64,000 bases of DNA from Firm-13 sp037143795. GTDB taxonomy: Bacteria; Bacillota; Clostridia; Saccharofermentanales; Saccharofermentanaceae. The stretch is taken from contig JBAWXZ010000001.1 of the NCBI GenBank assembly GCA_037143795.1, forward strand, positions 248,001-312,000, read 5' to 3'. How positions within the stretch are numbered: position 1 is the first letter of the stretch; the number at the start of each line of letters is the position of its first letter. This document shows, in pieces, positions 45,225-54,382 of this stretch. The notes below the pieces were generated by a model. The model did no database searches and was not told the DNA's origin. It worked only from the letters and a program-made list of their open reading frames with translations. The position numbers were made by a program, and so were the translations under genes.

Positions 45225-46343
45225 ATGATGAAATGGATTGAACAGGCAGGCGGCCCCACAAGTATTGCAGCCGCAGTTGCACCGGTAATCCGGTCACTCT
45301 CTAAAAATGAACAGTATCCGATCGTGCGTTTTTCCGCCGGGGAAGATGCATCCGCTGAACACGGTGAAATCAAAATTGATACTGCTTCGGTATCTGATCT
45401 TTCTTCTCTTTGCAGCCTGCTGCAGGCTAAACTGACTCCCGGTCACAATGCTGGTAAAATTGCAATCTCCGGACTTGGTTCTTTCACACTTTCCGCTCCA
45501 GGCACTTCTGCTTCCGGCAAACGCCTGCATGGCAAGGTCGCTCTTGTAACAGGCGGAGCTCAGGGTTTTGGTGAAGGAATCGCGCGTGAACTTGCTGCAG
45601 CCGGCGCCCATGTTGTTATCGCTGATTTAAACCTTCCCCAGGCTGAAGTTGTAGCTGCATCCATAAATGCGGAGTATGGTCCGGCAGCTGCTGTCGCACT
45701 GTCGGTTGACGTCGGCCAGGAGACATCCGTCCAGGCGCTTATGGAGAATATAGTTCTTCTTTTCGGCGGTCTGGATCTGCTCGTCAGCAATGCCGGCGTA
45801 CTTCGTGCCGGAGGTTTGGAGGAAATGTCCCTTTCAAATTTCGAATTTGTTACCAAAATCAATTACACAGCATTTTTCCTCGTAACAAAGTACGGCTCTC
45901 GACCAATGAAAATACAGGCTCGCTATAGTCCTTCCTACTATTCTGATATCGTTCAGGTCAATTCAAAATCGGGCCTTGAGGGTTCCAACAAAAACTTTGC
46001 TTACGCAGGCGGAAAATTCGGCGGCATCGGACTCGTTCAGAGTTTTGCAAAGGAACTCGTTGAAGACAGAATCAAGGTCAACGCAGTCTGCCCGGGTAAT
46101 TACTACGAAGGTCCGCTGTGGAGCGATCCGGAAAAGGGTCTCTTTGTTCAGTATCTTAATGCCGGCAAAGTTCCCGGAGCCAAAACATTTCAGGAAGTTT
46201 ACGATTTCTATGTTGGCAAGGTACCTATGCACAGAGGGTGTTCCCCTACTGATGTAACCAGGGCCATTACATATTGTGTGGAACAGCTTTACGAAACCGG
46301 CCAGGCGATTCCAGTAACCGGCGGCCAGAACATGCTTAATTAG
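45225..46343 (+). CDS. SorD-like short-chain dehydrogenase with N-terminal extension
   Basis: SDR of 372 residues. The Rossmann fold starts late, LHGKVALVTGGAQGFGEG near residue 105, then LLVSNAGVLRAGG, catalytic Ser in VQVNSKSGLEG and the FAYAGGKFGG Tyr/Lys pair. CPGNYYEGPLWSDPEKGLFVQY and VPMHRGC mark a clostridial subgroup often named sorbitol-6-phosphate 2-dehydrogenase. The first ~100 residues are an extra domain I do not recognise. ATG at 45225 has AAGGTAAGG just upstream; an upstream GTG (45168) has none. Lies 96 bp after the SorE-like gene. Confidence 0.82.
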   Translation: MMKWIEQAGGPTSIAAAVAPVIRSLSKNEQYPIVRFSAGEDASAEHGEIKIDTASVSDLSSLCSLLQAKLTPGHNAGKIAISGLGSFTLSAPGTSASGKRLHGKVALVTGGAQGFGEGIARELAAAGAHVVIADLNLPQAEVVAASINAEYGPAAAVALSVDVGQETSVQALMENIVLLFGGLDLLVSNAGVLRAGGLEEMSLSNFEFVTKINYTAFFLVTKYGSRPMKIQARYSPSYYSDIVQVNSKSGLEGSNKNFAYAGGKFGGIGLVQSFAKELVEDRIKVNAVCPGNYYEGPLWSDPEKGLFVQYLNAGKVPGAKTFQEVYDFYVGKVPMHRGCSPTDVTRAITYCVEQLYETGQAIPVTGGQNMLN

Positions 46344-46354
46344 GAGGAAATTTT

Positions 46355-47746
46355 ATGGCAACACCAGTAATCATGCCCAGACAAGGGCAATCCGTGGAAA
46401 GCTGCATTATCGGTAAGTGGCACAAACAAGCAGGCGATGCAGTTAAGACCGGAGATCTGCTCTTTACGTACGAAACCGACAAAGCAACTTTTGATGAAGC
46501 TGCAAAAATTGACGGCACCATGCTGGCTGTCTTTTTCGAAGAGGGCGACGATGTTCCCTGCCTCACAAATGTTTGTGTAATCGGTCAGCCGGGAGAATCA
46601 TTTGCTGAGTTCAATCCTAACGGTACAACAGCGCAAAGCCCTGCACTTGAGGCAGCTGATGCTGCTGCAGAAGCACCTGAAACAAAAAAGTATTCCATCG
46701 AAAAGCCCGCAGCTGAGCAGGCAGGTGAAATGCCTGCTGCTATCAGTCCCCGTGCCCGTAACCTTGCGGAAAAAGTCGGGGCCGATCTTAGATTCGCACT
46801 TAGCAGCGGCCCGCACGGCCGAGTAATTGAGCGCGACGTCCTTGATCTGATTGCATCCGGAAAGCTGGCGACATCTGCCGCCGGCAAAGGATATGCAGCC
46901 GAGCTGAAAGGTACAGGAATAGGCGGCCGTGTAACCACAGCCGATATCAATGCAGGGGTACCTGCTGCAGAACATGCAGAATCGGCGGTATCTGCTCCGG
47001 TAGCTGCTCCCGTTACTGCTGTATCCGAAAGTTACACACAGAAGCACAGCAATATCCGTAAAGTTATTGCCCGTTCCATGCAGGCTTCCCTCTCCTCGAT
47101 GGCTCAGCTTACACTGAATACTACATTTGACGCGAGTGATGTTCTTGCATTGCGTGCCAAACTCAAAAAAGCCGGAGAATCCGGTCTCAAAGCCGAGCAG
47201 GGATTCAATCTGGCCGAAAATGTGCCTACTCTGAACGACATCATCCTTTATGCCGCATCGAGGGTTCTCAGCCGTCACCCGTCCTGCAACGCACATTATG
47301 ATGATGAAAAAATGACTTTCTTTAATCATGTTCATATGGGAGTTGCCGTAGATACCGCCCGCGGGCTTATGGTTCCGACCGTTTTCAATTCTGATCTGAT
47401 GAATCTCTCCACATTGTCTGCCGAAGTTAAAACGGCTGTAGCTGCATGCCAGACCGGTACAATCAATCCGGATTCACTGCGCGGCGGGACATTTACCGTG
47501 ACCAATCTTGGAACTATGGGAATCGAGTCCTTTACTCCTGTAATCAACCCGCCTCAGACATGTATTCTGGGTGTGGACACGATTATGACCCGCGTCCGCG
47601 AAGTTGGCGGCGAGCTCAAGGGTTATCCGGCTATGGGACTTTCCCTTACATTCGACCATCGCGCACTGGATGGTGCTCCGGCAGCCAAATTCCTTAAGGA
47701 TCTGGTAAAAACCCTGGAGAATTTTTCACTGCTGCTGATGCAATAA
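46355..47746 (+). CDS. E2 dihydrolipoamide acyltransferase of a 2-oxoacid dehydrogenase complex
   Basis: Core of the complex, 463 residues. One lipoyl domain (residues 1-80) with the lipoylation site ETDKATF; a peripheral-subunit-binding domain ISPRARNLAEKVG...GRVIERDVL (~129-165); a second short GGRVTTADI motif; and the catalytic acyltransferase domain from ~230 with FDHRALDGAPAAKFL containing the HxxxDG active site. AGGAGG precedes the ATG, 11 bp after the SDR stop. Which acyl group it carries is set by E1 and is unknown. Confidence 0.9.
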   Translation: MATPVIMPRQGQSVESCIIGKWHKQAGDAVKTGDLLFTYETDKATFDEAAKIDGTMLAVFFEEGDDVPCLTNVCVIGQPGESFAEFNPNGTTAQSPALEAADAAAEAPETKKYSIEKPAAEQAGEMPAAISPRARNLAEKVGADLRFALSSGPHGRVIERDVLDLIASGKLATSAAGKGYAAELKGTGIGGRVTTADINAGVPAAEHAESAVSAPVAAPVTAVSESYTQKHSNIRKVIARSMQASLSSMAQLTLNTTFDASDVLALRAKLKKAGESGLKAEQGFNLAENVPTLNDIILYAASRVLSRHPSCNAHYDDEKMTFFNHVHMGVAVDTARGLMVPTVFNSDLMNLSTLSAEVKTAVAACQTGTINPDSLRGGTFTVTNLGTMGIESFTPVINPPQTCILGVDTIMTRVREVGGELKGYPAMGLSLTFDHRALDGAPAAKFLKDLVKTLENFSLLLMQ

Positions 47747-47759
47747 AGGAGGAAAAAAC

Positions 47760-49127
47760 ATGTACGATTTAATTGTATTGGGCGGTGGGCCCGGCGGATA
47801 TATGGCCGCTGAACGAGCAGGCGGAGCAGGTCTTTCCGTTCTTCTGATCGAAAAAAACAAAATCGGCGGCGTTTGCCTGAATGAAGGCTGCGTACCCTCG
47901 AAAACACTTCTTAACAGTGCCAAGATTTATGATCACGCCTGCCACGGCGAAAAATACGGCGTGACATCCGAGAATGCCAAAATTGATCAGGAAGCTGTCA
48001 TCAACCGCAAAAATAAGGTTGTCAAAAATCTTGTCAACGGTATCAAGCACACACTGAAGAGCAACAAAGTCACCATTAAAGCGGGCCTCGGTGTCATTCT
48101 TGGCCGCGAAAAAGGCATTCTTTCCATTAGTGTCGGTGATGAAGTATTTGAAGCCAAAAATCTTATCATCGCGACCGGTTCAGAAGCCGTTGTGCCTCCG
48201 ATCCCAGGTGTAAAAGAGGGTATTGCTGAAGGAACTGTAATGACGAATCGCGAGATCCTTGATCTTACAACCATTCCTGAGTCCCTGGTTGTTGTCGGCG
48301 GCGGAGTCATCGGCCTGGAAATGGCCAGTTACTTCAACACTGTCGGCAGTAAAGTAACCGTTATCGAGATGCTCGACCATATTGCCGGTCCGGCCGATCG
48401 TGAACTCTCCACTCTTCTTCAGAAGAACTTCGCTAGAAAGGGTATTACTTTCAACCTGAACTGCAAGGTTACCGCTGTAGGAAATGGTCAGGTCACCTAT
48501 ACAACAGCTGACGGACAGACACAAAATGCCGCTGCCACCAAGACACTCCTTTCCATTGGACGTCGCGCTGTATCGCAGGGTTTCGGTCTGGAAAATATCG
48601 GTGTATTCGTAGAACGCGGCCACATTGTAACGGATGCACAGGGCCGTACCAACGTACCCGGCGTATATGCCGTGGGCGACGTCAACGGAGTCTGGATGCT
48701 CGCACATGCTGCCTATCGAGAAGCGGAAGTTGCCGTTAATACCATTTTGGGCAAAAAAGACAATATGCGCTATCAGGCCATGCCTTCCGTACTTTACACC
48801 AATCCTGAGATGGCTTTTGTCGGGGAAACCGAAGAGTCATGTATCGAAAAAGGAATCAAGTACGAGAAAACAGTCCTGCCTATGAATTTCAGCGGCCGTT
48901 ATATGGCTGAAAACGAAGGCGGCGACGGTATTATCAAGATTCTGATCGATCCGGACCGTCAGCGCCTTCTTGGCTGTCATCTGTTAGGTACCTATGCTTC
49001 AGAAATAATAATTTCGGCAGGTATGATGATCGAATCCGAAATGCGTATTAATGATATCAAAGAAATAATCTTCCCCCACCCGACCGTCAGTGAGATTATC
49101 CGTGAAGCAATTTTCCATAACAACTAA
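47760..49127 (+). CDS. lpdA: E3 dihydrolipoamide dehydrogenase
   Basis: FAD/NAD flavoprotein of 455 residues that reoxidises the E2 lipoyl group. FAD fold VLGGGPGGYMAAERA, redox disulfide GGVCLNEGCVPSK, NAD fold VVGGGVIGLEMASY, TNVPGVYAVGDVNG, and the C-terminal active-site base in FPHPTVSEIIREA. No N-terminal lipoyl domain, unlike some Firmicute E3 proteins. AAAGGAGG precedes the ATG, 13 bp after E2. Confidence 0.95.
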   Translation: MYDLIVLGGGPGGYMAAERAGGAGLSVLLIEKNKIGGVCLNEGCVPSKTLLNSAKIYDHACHGEKYGVTSENAKIDQEAVINRKNKVVKNLVNGIKHTLKSNKVTIKAGLGVILGREKGILSISVGDEVFEAKNLIIATGSEAVVPPIPGVKEGIAEGTVMTNREILDLTTIPESLVVVGGGVIGLEMASYFNTVGSKVTVIEMLDHIAGPADRELSTLLQKNFARKGITFNLNCKVTAVGNGQVTYTTADGQTQNAAATKTLLSIGRRAVSQGFGLENIGVFVERGHIVTDAQGRTNVPGVYAVGDVNGVWMLAHAAYREAEVAVNTILGKKDNMRYQAMPSVLYTNPEMAFVGETEESCIEKGIKYEKTVLPMNFSGRYMAENEGGDGIIKILIDPDRQRLLGCHLLGTYASEIIISAGMMIESEMRINDIKEIIFPHPTVSEIIREAIFHNN

Positions 49128-49194
49128 AAAAACCAACCAAAAATACTGCGGCGCAAACCTGCCGGCAGAAAGACAAATAATCGGAGGAAATATT

Positions 49195-51672
49195 ATGAGC
49201 AAACAACTTTTCATCACACCGGAAGAAGTAAGAAAGCCAAGCTGGATCAAATTTAAGGATATACCTGTTAACCAGTACCAGAAAAAACCCGGCGACGAAA
49301 AAGCAAAATTCAGCAAAGAGGATTTTATGCGTATTTATCGCGATATGCGTATGATCCGCGAATTTGAAACCATGCTTTATTCGATCAAGACCACAAATGC
49401 TTACAACGGCCTTGATTACAACAATCCGGGTCCTGCCCACCTTTCCATGGGACAGGAGGCATCTTCCGTAGGACAGGCTTATCATCTGACTACTGATGAC
49501 TTCATCTTCGGTTCCCACCGCAGCCACGGAGAAATTTTGGCAAAAGGCCTGTCTTCCATCAACAAGCTCAGCGAAAAAGAACTGCTCACAATAATGGAGA
49601 ATTTCCTCGACGGCGCAGCCTGGAGAGTTATCGAAAAGGATAATGAAGGAAAAGGCCGTTCGATTAAAGAGCTCGCAATTGACTTTCTGATATATGGAGC
49701 CCTTGCAGAAATATTCGCAAAGGAAACCGGATTCCATAAGGGATTGGGCGGTTCCATGCATGCCTTCTTCCTTCCTTTCGGAATTTACCCCAATAATGCA
49801 ATCGTCGGCGGTTCGGCCGGTATTTCAACAGGTGCCGCACTATTCAAGAAAATCAACAGAAAACCAGGCGTTGTAGTCTGCAATGTCGGTGACGGATCCA
49901 TGGCACGCGGTCCTGTTTGGGAAGGTATGATGCTTTCTGCAATGGACCAGTACCGCACACTTTGGGATGATGACATGAAGGGCGGACTTCCGATTCTCTT
50001 CAACGTCATGGACAACCAGTATGCAATGGGCGGCCAGACACGCGGCGAAACAATGGGTTACGACTTCCTTGCACGTATCGGTGCCGGTGTAAATCCGGAG
50101 CAGATGCATGCCGAGCGTATTGACGGATACAATCCCCTTGCTGTCATCGACGCGATGGAAAGAAAACTCAAAATTCTGAAAGATAAAAAGGGACCCGTAC
50201 TTCTTGATACTCTGACATACCGTTACTCCGGGCATTCTCCGTCGGATGCTGATTCTTACCGTACACAGGAAGAAAAAGATGCATGGGCGACTCAGGATTC
50301 CATCCAGGCATTTAAGGCAGATATGATTCTTGCCGGCCTGGCAAAATCGGAAGATTTTGATGCAGCAGATGAATTCGTAATCCGTACAATCACGGATGCT
50401 GTACGTCTTGCAATCAACCCGGATGTCTCTCCCCGTATGGACTTGGCAAAAACACCTGATGCCATCGAGAAAATCATGTTTTCCAACCTGCATATGCCCA
50501 AAATGGAAGACCGTAAGGCTGATATGCTGCAAACCAAGGAAGAAAACTTCCGTGTTCAGCAAATCGCTAAAAAAATCCGTTATGCGTATGATGCAAACGG
50601 AAAACCGGTATCCAAAAACAAAGCATACCAGCTTCGTGACGCACTTTTTGAGCCAATTCTCGACAAATTCATCGAGGACCCGACACTTGTCGCCTACGGT
50701 GAAGAGAATCGTGACTGGGGCGGTGCCTTTGCCGTATACCGCGGCCTTACGGAAGCAGTTCCCTACCACCGCCTGTTTAACTCACCTATCGCGGAAGCTT
50801 CCATTGTCGGATCTGCCGTAGGTTATGCGATGGCCGGCGGCCGTGCCCTTGTCGAGCTGATGTATGCTGATTTCCTTGGCTGTGCCGGTGATGAAGTATT
50901 GAACCAGCTGCCCAAATGGCAGGCAATGTCTGCAGGAATCCTGAAAATGCCCGTAGTACTGCGTGTATCCGTCGGTTCCAAATATGGAGCACAGCACTCA
51001 CAGGACTGGACTTCTCTTTGCACACAGGTTCCAGGACTTAAGGTTGTCTTCCCTGTTACTCCCTATGATGCAAAAGGTCTGATGACAACAGCACTTAACG
51101 GTACTGATCCGGTCATCTTCTTCGAGAGCCAGCGTATCTATGACATTGCCGAACAGTTCCACACGGAAGGTGTCCCGACAGAAAGTTATGAGATCGCAAT
51201 CGGCGAGCCTGATATCAAGAAGGCAGGCAAAGACCTGACTATTCTTACAATCGGAGCCACATTATACCGTGCACTTGATGCCGCTAAAATTTTCGAAGAG
51301 AAATTCGGCATCTCCGTCGAGGTAATCGATGCACGTTCCATGGTTCCCTTCAATTATGACAAAGTCATCGAATCCGTTAAAAAGACAGGTAAAATCATTG
51401 TAGCCGGTGATGCCTGCGACCGCGGATCCTACCTGAGTGAACTTGCAAGAAACATTGGTGACTTCTGTTTTGACGATCTCGATGCACCGGTAGCAGTCCT
51501 TGGTTCACGCAACTGGATAACTCCCGCATATGAGCTCGAGGATTCCTTCTTCCCTCAGGCAAGCTGGTTTGTTGATATTTTCCACGAGAGAATTCAGCCG
51601 CTGCCGGGATTTGTTGCCGACAAGAGTTTTTCCGATGTTGAAATGATCCGCCGCAATAAACTGGGTGTCTGA
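49195..51672 (+). CDS. E1 2-oxoacid/acetoin-type dehydrogenase, fused alpha and beta subunits
   Basis: TPP-dependent first enzyme of the complex, 825 residues. Alpha half (~1-440): MIREFETMLYSI, GQEASSVGQAY, SHRSHGEILAKG, GFHKGLGGSMHAF, TPP site GDGSMARGPVWEG...VMDNQYAMGG, YRYSGHSPSDADSYR. Beta half (~470-825): YGEENRDWGGAFAVYRGLTE, FNSPIAEASIVGSAVGYAMAGG, SKYGAQHSQDW, and DARSMVPFNYDKV. The halves usually come from two genes. ATG at 49195 has CGGAGG upstream. Overall similarity is to pyruvate, branched-chain and acetoin E1 enzymes; the substrate cannot be decided by eye. Confidence 0.85.
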   Translation: MSKQLFITPEEVRKPSWIKFKDIPVNQYQKKPGDEKAKFSKEDFMRIYRDMRMIREFETMLYSIKTTNAYNGLDYNNPGPAHLSMGQEASSVGQAYHLTTDDFIFGSHRSHGEILAKGLSSINKLSEKELLTIMENFLDGAAWRVIEKDNEGKGRSIKELAIDFLIYGALAEIFAKETGFHKGLGGSMHAFFLPFGIYPNNAIVGGSAGISTGAALFKKINRKPGVVVCNVGDGSMARGPVWEGMMLSAMDQYRTLWDDDMKGGLPILFNVMDNQYAMGGQTRGETMGYDFLARIGAGVNPEQMHAERIDGYNPLAVIDAMERKLKILKDKKGPVLLDTLTYRYSGHSPSDADSYRTQEEKDAWATQDSIQAFKADMILAGLAKSEDFDAADEFVIRTITDAVRLAINPDVSPRMDLAKTPDAIEKIMFSNLHMPKMEDRKADMLQTKEENFRVQQIAKKIRYAYDANGKPVSKNKAYQLRDALFEPILDKFIEDPTLVAYGEENRDWGGAFAVYRGLTEAVPYHRLFNSPIAEASIVGSAVGYAMAGGRALVELMYADFLGCAGDEVLNQLPKWQAMSAGILKMPVVLRVSVGSKYGAQHSQDWTSLCTQVPGLKVVFPVTPYDAKGLMTTALNGTDPVIFFESQRIYDIAEQFHTEGVPTESYEIAIGEPDIKKAGKDLTILTIGATLYRALDAAKIFEEKFGISVEVIDARSMVPFNYDKVIESVKKTGKIIVAGDACDRGSYLSELARNIGDFCFDDLDAPVAVLGSRNWITPAYELEDSFFPQASWFVDIFHERIQPLPGFVADKSFSDVEMIRRNKLGV

Positions 51673-51730
51673 TAAATAATCTTATGGAATACCATTCAGA
51701 TTTCCGAAAACCTGCATGAAAGGGTATGCT

Positions 51731-53038
51731 ATGAGCCAAAATAATGTTCAGGATTTAGTAGATAAACTCAATTGTCCCGAAATGGTTGATCGGCTTGATG
51801 CATTAAAGCAGCTTACAGAAAAGCTGGACGAGGGAATAATCTCCCGTCCGGCTTTCGGCCGGGACGTGAACAATCATATTCACTCACAATATTCATTTTC
51901 GCCGTATTCACCATCAAAAGCAGTTTGGATGTCCTATATGGCCGGCCTCTGCACTGCCGGAATTATGGATCATGATTCCATTTCCGGTGCGCTTGAATTT
52001 ACCGCTGCCGGTCAGATTATCGGCCTTCCTACCACAATCGGAGCCGAGTGCCGTGTTTCTTTTGCCGCAACTCCTTTAGCAGGCCGCAGAATTAACAATC
52101 CGGATCAGGATACAGTCGCCTATATTGCTTTTCATGGGGTTCCCCACAGCCAGACCAAAGCACTTGAGCGGTTTTTCAAGCCAATTGCCAGGGCACGGGG
52201 ACTCCGTAACCGCAAGATGACAAAGCGGCTGAACGAATTGCTTGCGCCGGCAGGTCTGGCTGTCGACTACGATAAGGATGTACTTCCCCTGTCACTTGCT
52301 GCCAGAGGCGGCAGTGTAACGGAACGCCACTTATTGTATGCTGTTGCTAAGAAGCTTATTGATCAGTTCGGTACTACCCGCGAACTTGTTGCATTCCTTG
52401 CCGGACCTCTGAACATAGCGGTATCCGACAAGATGGCAGCCATGCTCACGGATCAGAGCAATCCTCATCAGGCATATGACCTTCTTGGTCTTCTCAAAAG
52501 TGACCTGGTTGAAAAGTTTTATCTTCCGGCAACTGATGAGTGTCCTCCGATCGCGGAAGTCTCGGCGTTTGCGAGAATGCACGGCATCGTACTTGCCTAC
52601 CCATATCTCGGGGACATCACAAGCTCGGTAACCGGTGACAAAAAGGCACAGACTTTTGAAGACAGTTATCTTGATGAGTTATTCGATGTCATAAAAGCAA
52701 ACGGTTTCAATGCAGTAACATATATGCCATCCCGCAACACACGCGAGCAGCTGATCCGCCTGCGCAGCTTATGCGACAAACACGGACTTTTTCAGATCAG
52801 CGGAGAAGATATCAACCAGCCTCGTCAGCCGTTTGTATGTGATGCAATGCGTGACCCCATGTTTTCCAATCTCTTTGATGCGGCCTGGGCTTTGATCGGG
52901 CATGAAAGACTGGCATCCGAACAACTGGCGAAGGGCATGTTTTCCACTCAGACAACGGACTTGATTCCGGGCCTGACTGACCGCATCGAATATTTCCGTG
53001 ATGCTGCTATGAAGTTATACGAAAAAGAAACAAATTAG
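51731..53038 (+). CDS. PHP-domain metal-dependent hydrolase
   Basis: Polymerase/histidinol-phosphatase-type metal hydrolase, 435 residues, probably a phosphoesterase. Metal motifs: HNHIHSQYSFSPYSP (HxH near residue 48), GIMDHDSISGALEF, the Glu of TIGAECRVSF, and late SGEDINQPRQPF with Asp. A ~200-residue insert separates the early and late motifs. ATG at 51731 has AAGGG 7 nt upstream. In this operon it may remove a phosphate from a sugar or polyol intermediate; that role is an inference from position. Confidence 0.78.
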   Translation: MSQNNVQDLVDKLNCPEMVDRLDALKQLTEKLDEGIISRPAFGRDVNNHIHSQYSFSPYSPSKAVWMSYMAGLCTAGIMDHDSISGALEFTAAGQIIGLPTTIGAECRVSFAATPLAGRRINNPDQDTVAYIAFHGVPHSQTKALERFFKPIARARGLRNRKMTKRLNELLAPAGLAVDYDKDVLPLSLAARGGSVTERHLLYAVAKKLIDQFGTTRELVAFLAGPLNIAVSDKMAAMLTDQSNPHQAYDLLGLLKSDLVEKFYLPATDECPPIAEVSAFARMHGIVLAYPYLGDITSSVTGDKKAQTFEDSYLDELFDVIKANGFNAVTYMPSRNTREQLIRLRSLCDKHGLFQISGEDINQPRQPFVCDAMRDPMFSNLFDAAWALIGHERLASEQLAKGMFSTQTTDLIPGLTDRIEYFRDAAMKLYEKETN

Positions 53039-53081
53039 CAGCCCTGATTTTCCGCTTTCTGATTCAATGGAGGTAATTACT

Positions 53082-54206
53082 ATGACTGATATACAAAACA
53101 CTTTTCTAAATCGTTATGAAGAGCGTTTGGCCGATTTCACCCGTGTTTCCCGCATCGCGGGCAGTCGTTCGGATTATGTCCAGGGCGGCGGCGGAAATAC
53201 TTCCTGCAAACTTGACAACCGGCTTATGGCTATCAAGGCGTCCGGTTTCCGGCTTGACCAGATTGCTCCGGATGATGCCTATGCCGTGCTGGATTATTCA
53301 AACTTGCGGGCATTCTACCAGAATACTGACGTAACCACTCTTGATGATGTAGAAAAAGCCGGATCATCCCAGGCAAAAGATGCTGCCGTTGTTATTGATG
53401 GACTCCCGGTTCTTCGCCCTTCTGTCGAAGCCGGCTTTCATTCGTTACTAGAAACCTATGTGCTTCATACACATCCGGTATATGCCAATTTACTCACCTG
53501 TGCCGTGGAAGGTCCCGAGCTTGCTGCCCGTATCATGAAGGACATGAACTTGAATTATGCGTTCGTTCCATATATCAACCCGGGCGCACAGCTTACTTTC
53601 GAAATTGATGCAGCACGTAAAAAAGCAGCTGATTCCCAAGGCAAACAGCCGTCTGTCATATTCATGCAGAATCACGGACTGATTGCTACATCGGATGATG
53701 CTGATACTTGTCTGGATCTTCATGAAAAGGTCAACAAAGCCGTTGCCGCTTTCTTTGGAATCAGCGAAAAAGACTGGCCGTCCGTTGAGGTGGAACCGGT
53801 TTCCAATGCTGCCTCAGCTAATTTCTGGCAGTCAGCAACACCCTGGCTGAAAGCACGTCTGCTTGATACCGTATGGGATCTCGATTTCTTTACGGTTCAC
53901 GCGCTGTACCCGGATCAGCTGGTCTTCCTTTCGGGCCAGATGGAAGTCGTGGAATCCGGCTCACTTTCCGAATATAAAGACATCAGCACCAGGAAAGCAA
54001 TTATCTTCCGTGAGACCGGCGAAGTACTGTACCAGTGCAGTAAAGGCGAGGCCGGGACGATTGAGGAGACATTGTGCGCGATTCTTTTCATCATACTTAC
54101 AATCCGCTCCGCCGGTTATAACGTGAATACAATGAACGAGGCGGGAAAACAATTCATCAGTAACTGGGAGAGCGAGCAATACCGCAAAACCATCGCTGCC
54201 AAATAA
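53082..54206 (+). CDS. Class II aldolase/adducin-family protein
   Basis: Zinc-dependent aldolase-like protein, 374 residues, in the fuculose-/rhamnulose-phosphate aldolase superfamily. DYVQGGGGNTSCKL (substrate-phosphate loop) and LMAIKASGFRL open the domain; zinc ligands are HTH in VLHTHPVYANL and His in FMQNHGLIA. An extra C-terminal part (~235-374) is longer than simple fuculose aldolases and resembles the aldolase half of bifunctional aldolase/SDR fusions. GGAGGT precedes the ATG at 53082. Last gene of the operon; it would cleave the carbon chain in a retro-aldol step, or act as an epimerase. Confidence 0.82.
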   Translation: MTDIQNTFLNRYEERLADFTRVSRIAGSRSDYVQGGGGNTSCKLDNRLMAIKASGFRLDQIAPDDAYAVLDYSNLRAFYQNTDVTTLDDVEKAGSSQAKDAAVVIDGLPVLRPSVEAGFHSLLETYVLHTHPVYANLLTCAVEGPELAARIMKDMNLNYAFVPYINPGAQLTFEIDAARKKAADSQGKQPSVIFMQNHGLIATSDDADTCLDLHEKVNKAVAAFFGISEKDWPSVEVEPVSNAASANFWQSATPWLKARLLDTVWDLDFFTVHALYPDQLVFLSGQMEVVESGSLSEYKDISTRKAIIFRETGEVLYQCSKGEAGTIEETLCAILFIILTIRSAGYNVNTMNEAGKQFISNWESEQYRKTIAAK

Positions 54207-54233
54207 ACATATTGGTGTTGAACATAATATGAT

Positions 54234-54284
54234 AAAAGCCCGGCCGGACTCTTCCCTTGTGAAGTAATCCAACCGGGTTTTTCA
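54234..54284 (+). terminator. Terminator of the dehydrogenase-complex operon
   Basis: AAAAGCCCGG...GGA pairs with TCC...CCGGGTTTTT over ~13 bp with one 2-nt internal mismatch, then T run. It lies ~30 bp after the aldolase stop. Confidence 0.85.
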
Positions 54285-54292
54285 TTTATATT

Positions 54293-54343
54293 AAAAACCC
54301 CCGGCTGATTCCATGCCGTCAGGCAAAAGAATCAACCGGGGGC
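54293..54343 (-). terminator. Terminator of pnp
   Basis: CCCCCGGCTGATT (54298-54310) pairs with AATCAACCGGGGG (54330-54342). On the minus strand the stem is followed by TTTTT. It lies ~40 bp after the pnp stop. Confidence 0.85.
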
Positions 54344-54382
54344 TGTATTCATTATTCAGTTCAAAAGATTCATATCACAGGA

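Noticed and set aside
46598..47335. Open frame of 245 codons opposite the E2 gene
   Set aside because: Cysteine- and serine-rich translation without any motif, lying wholly inside a well-supported acyltransferase gene.
49840..50769. Open frame of 309 codons opposite the E1 gene
   Set aside because: Shadow of the E1 coding frame; no ribosome site and no recognisable domain.
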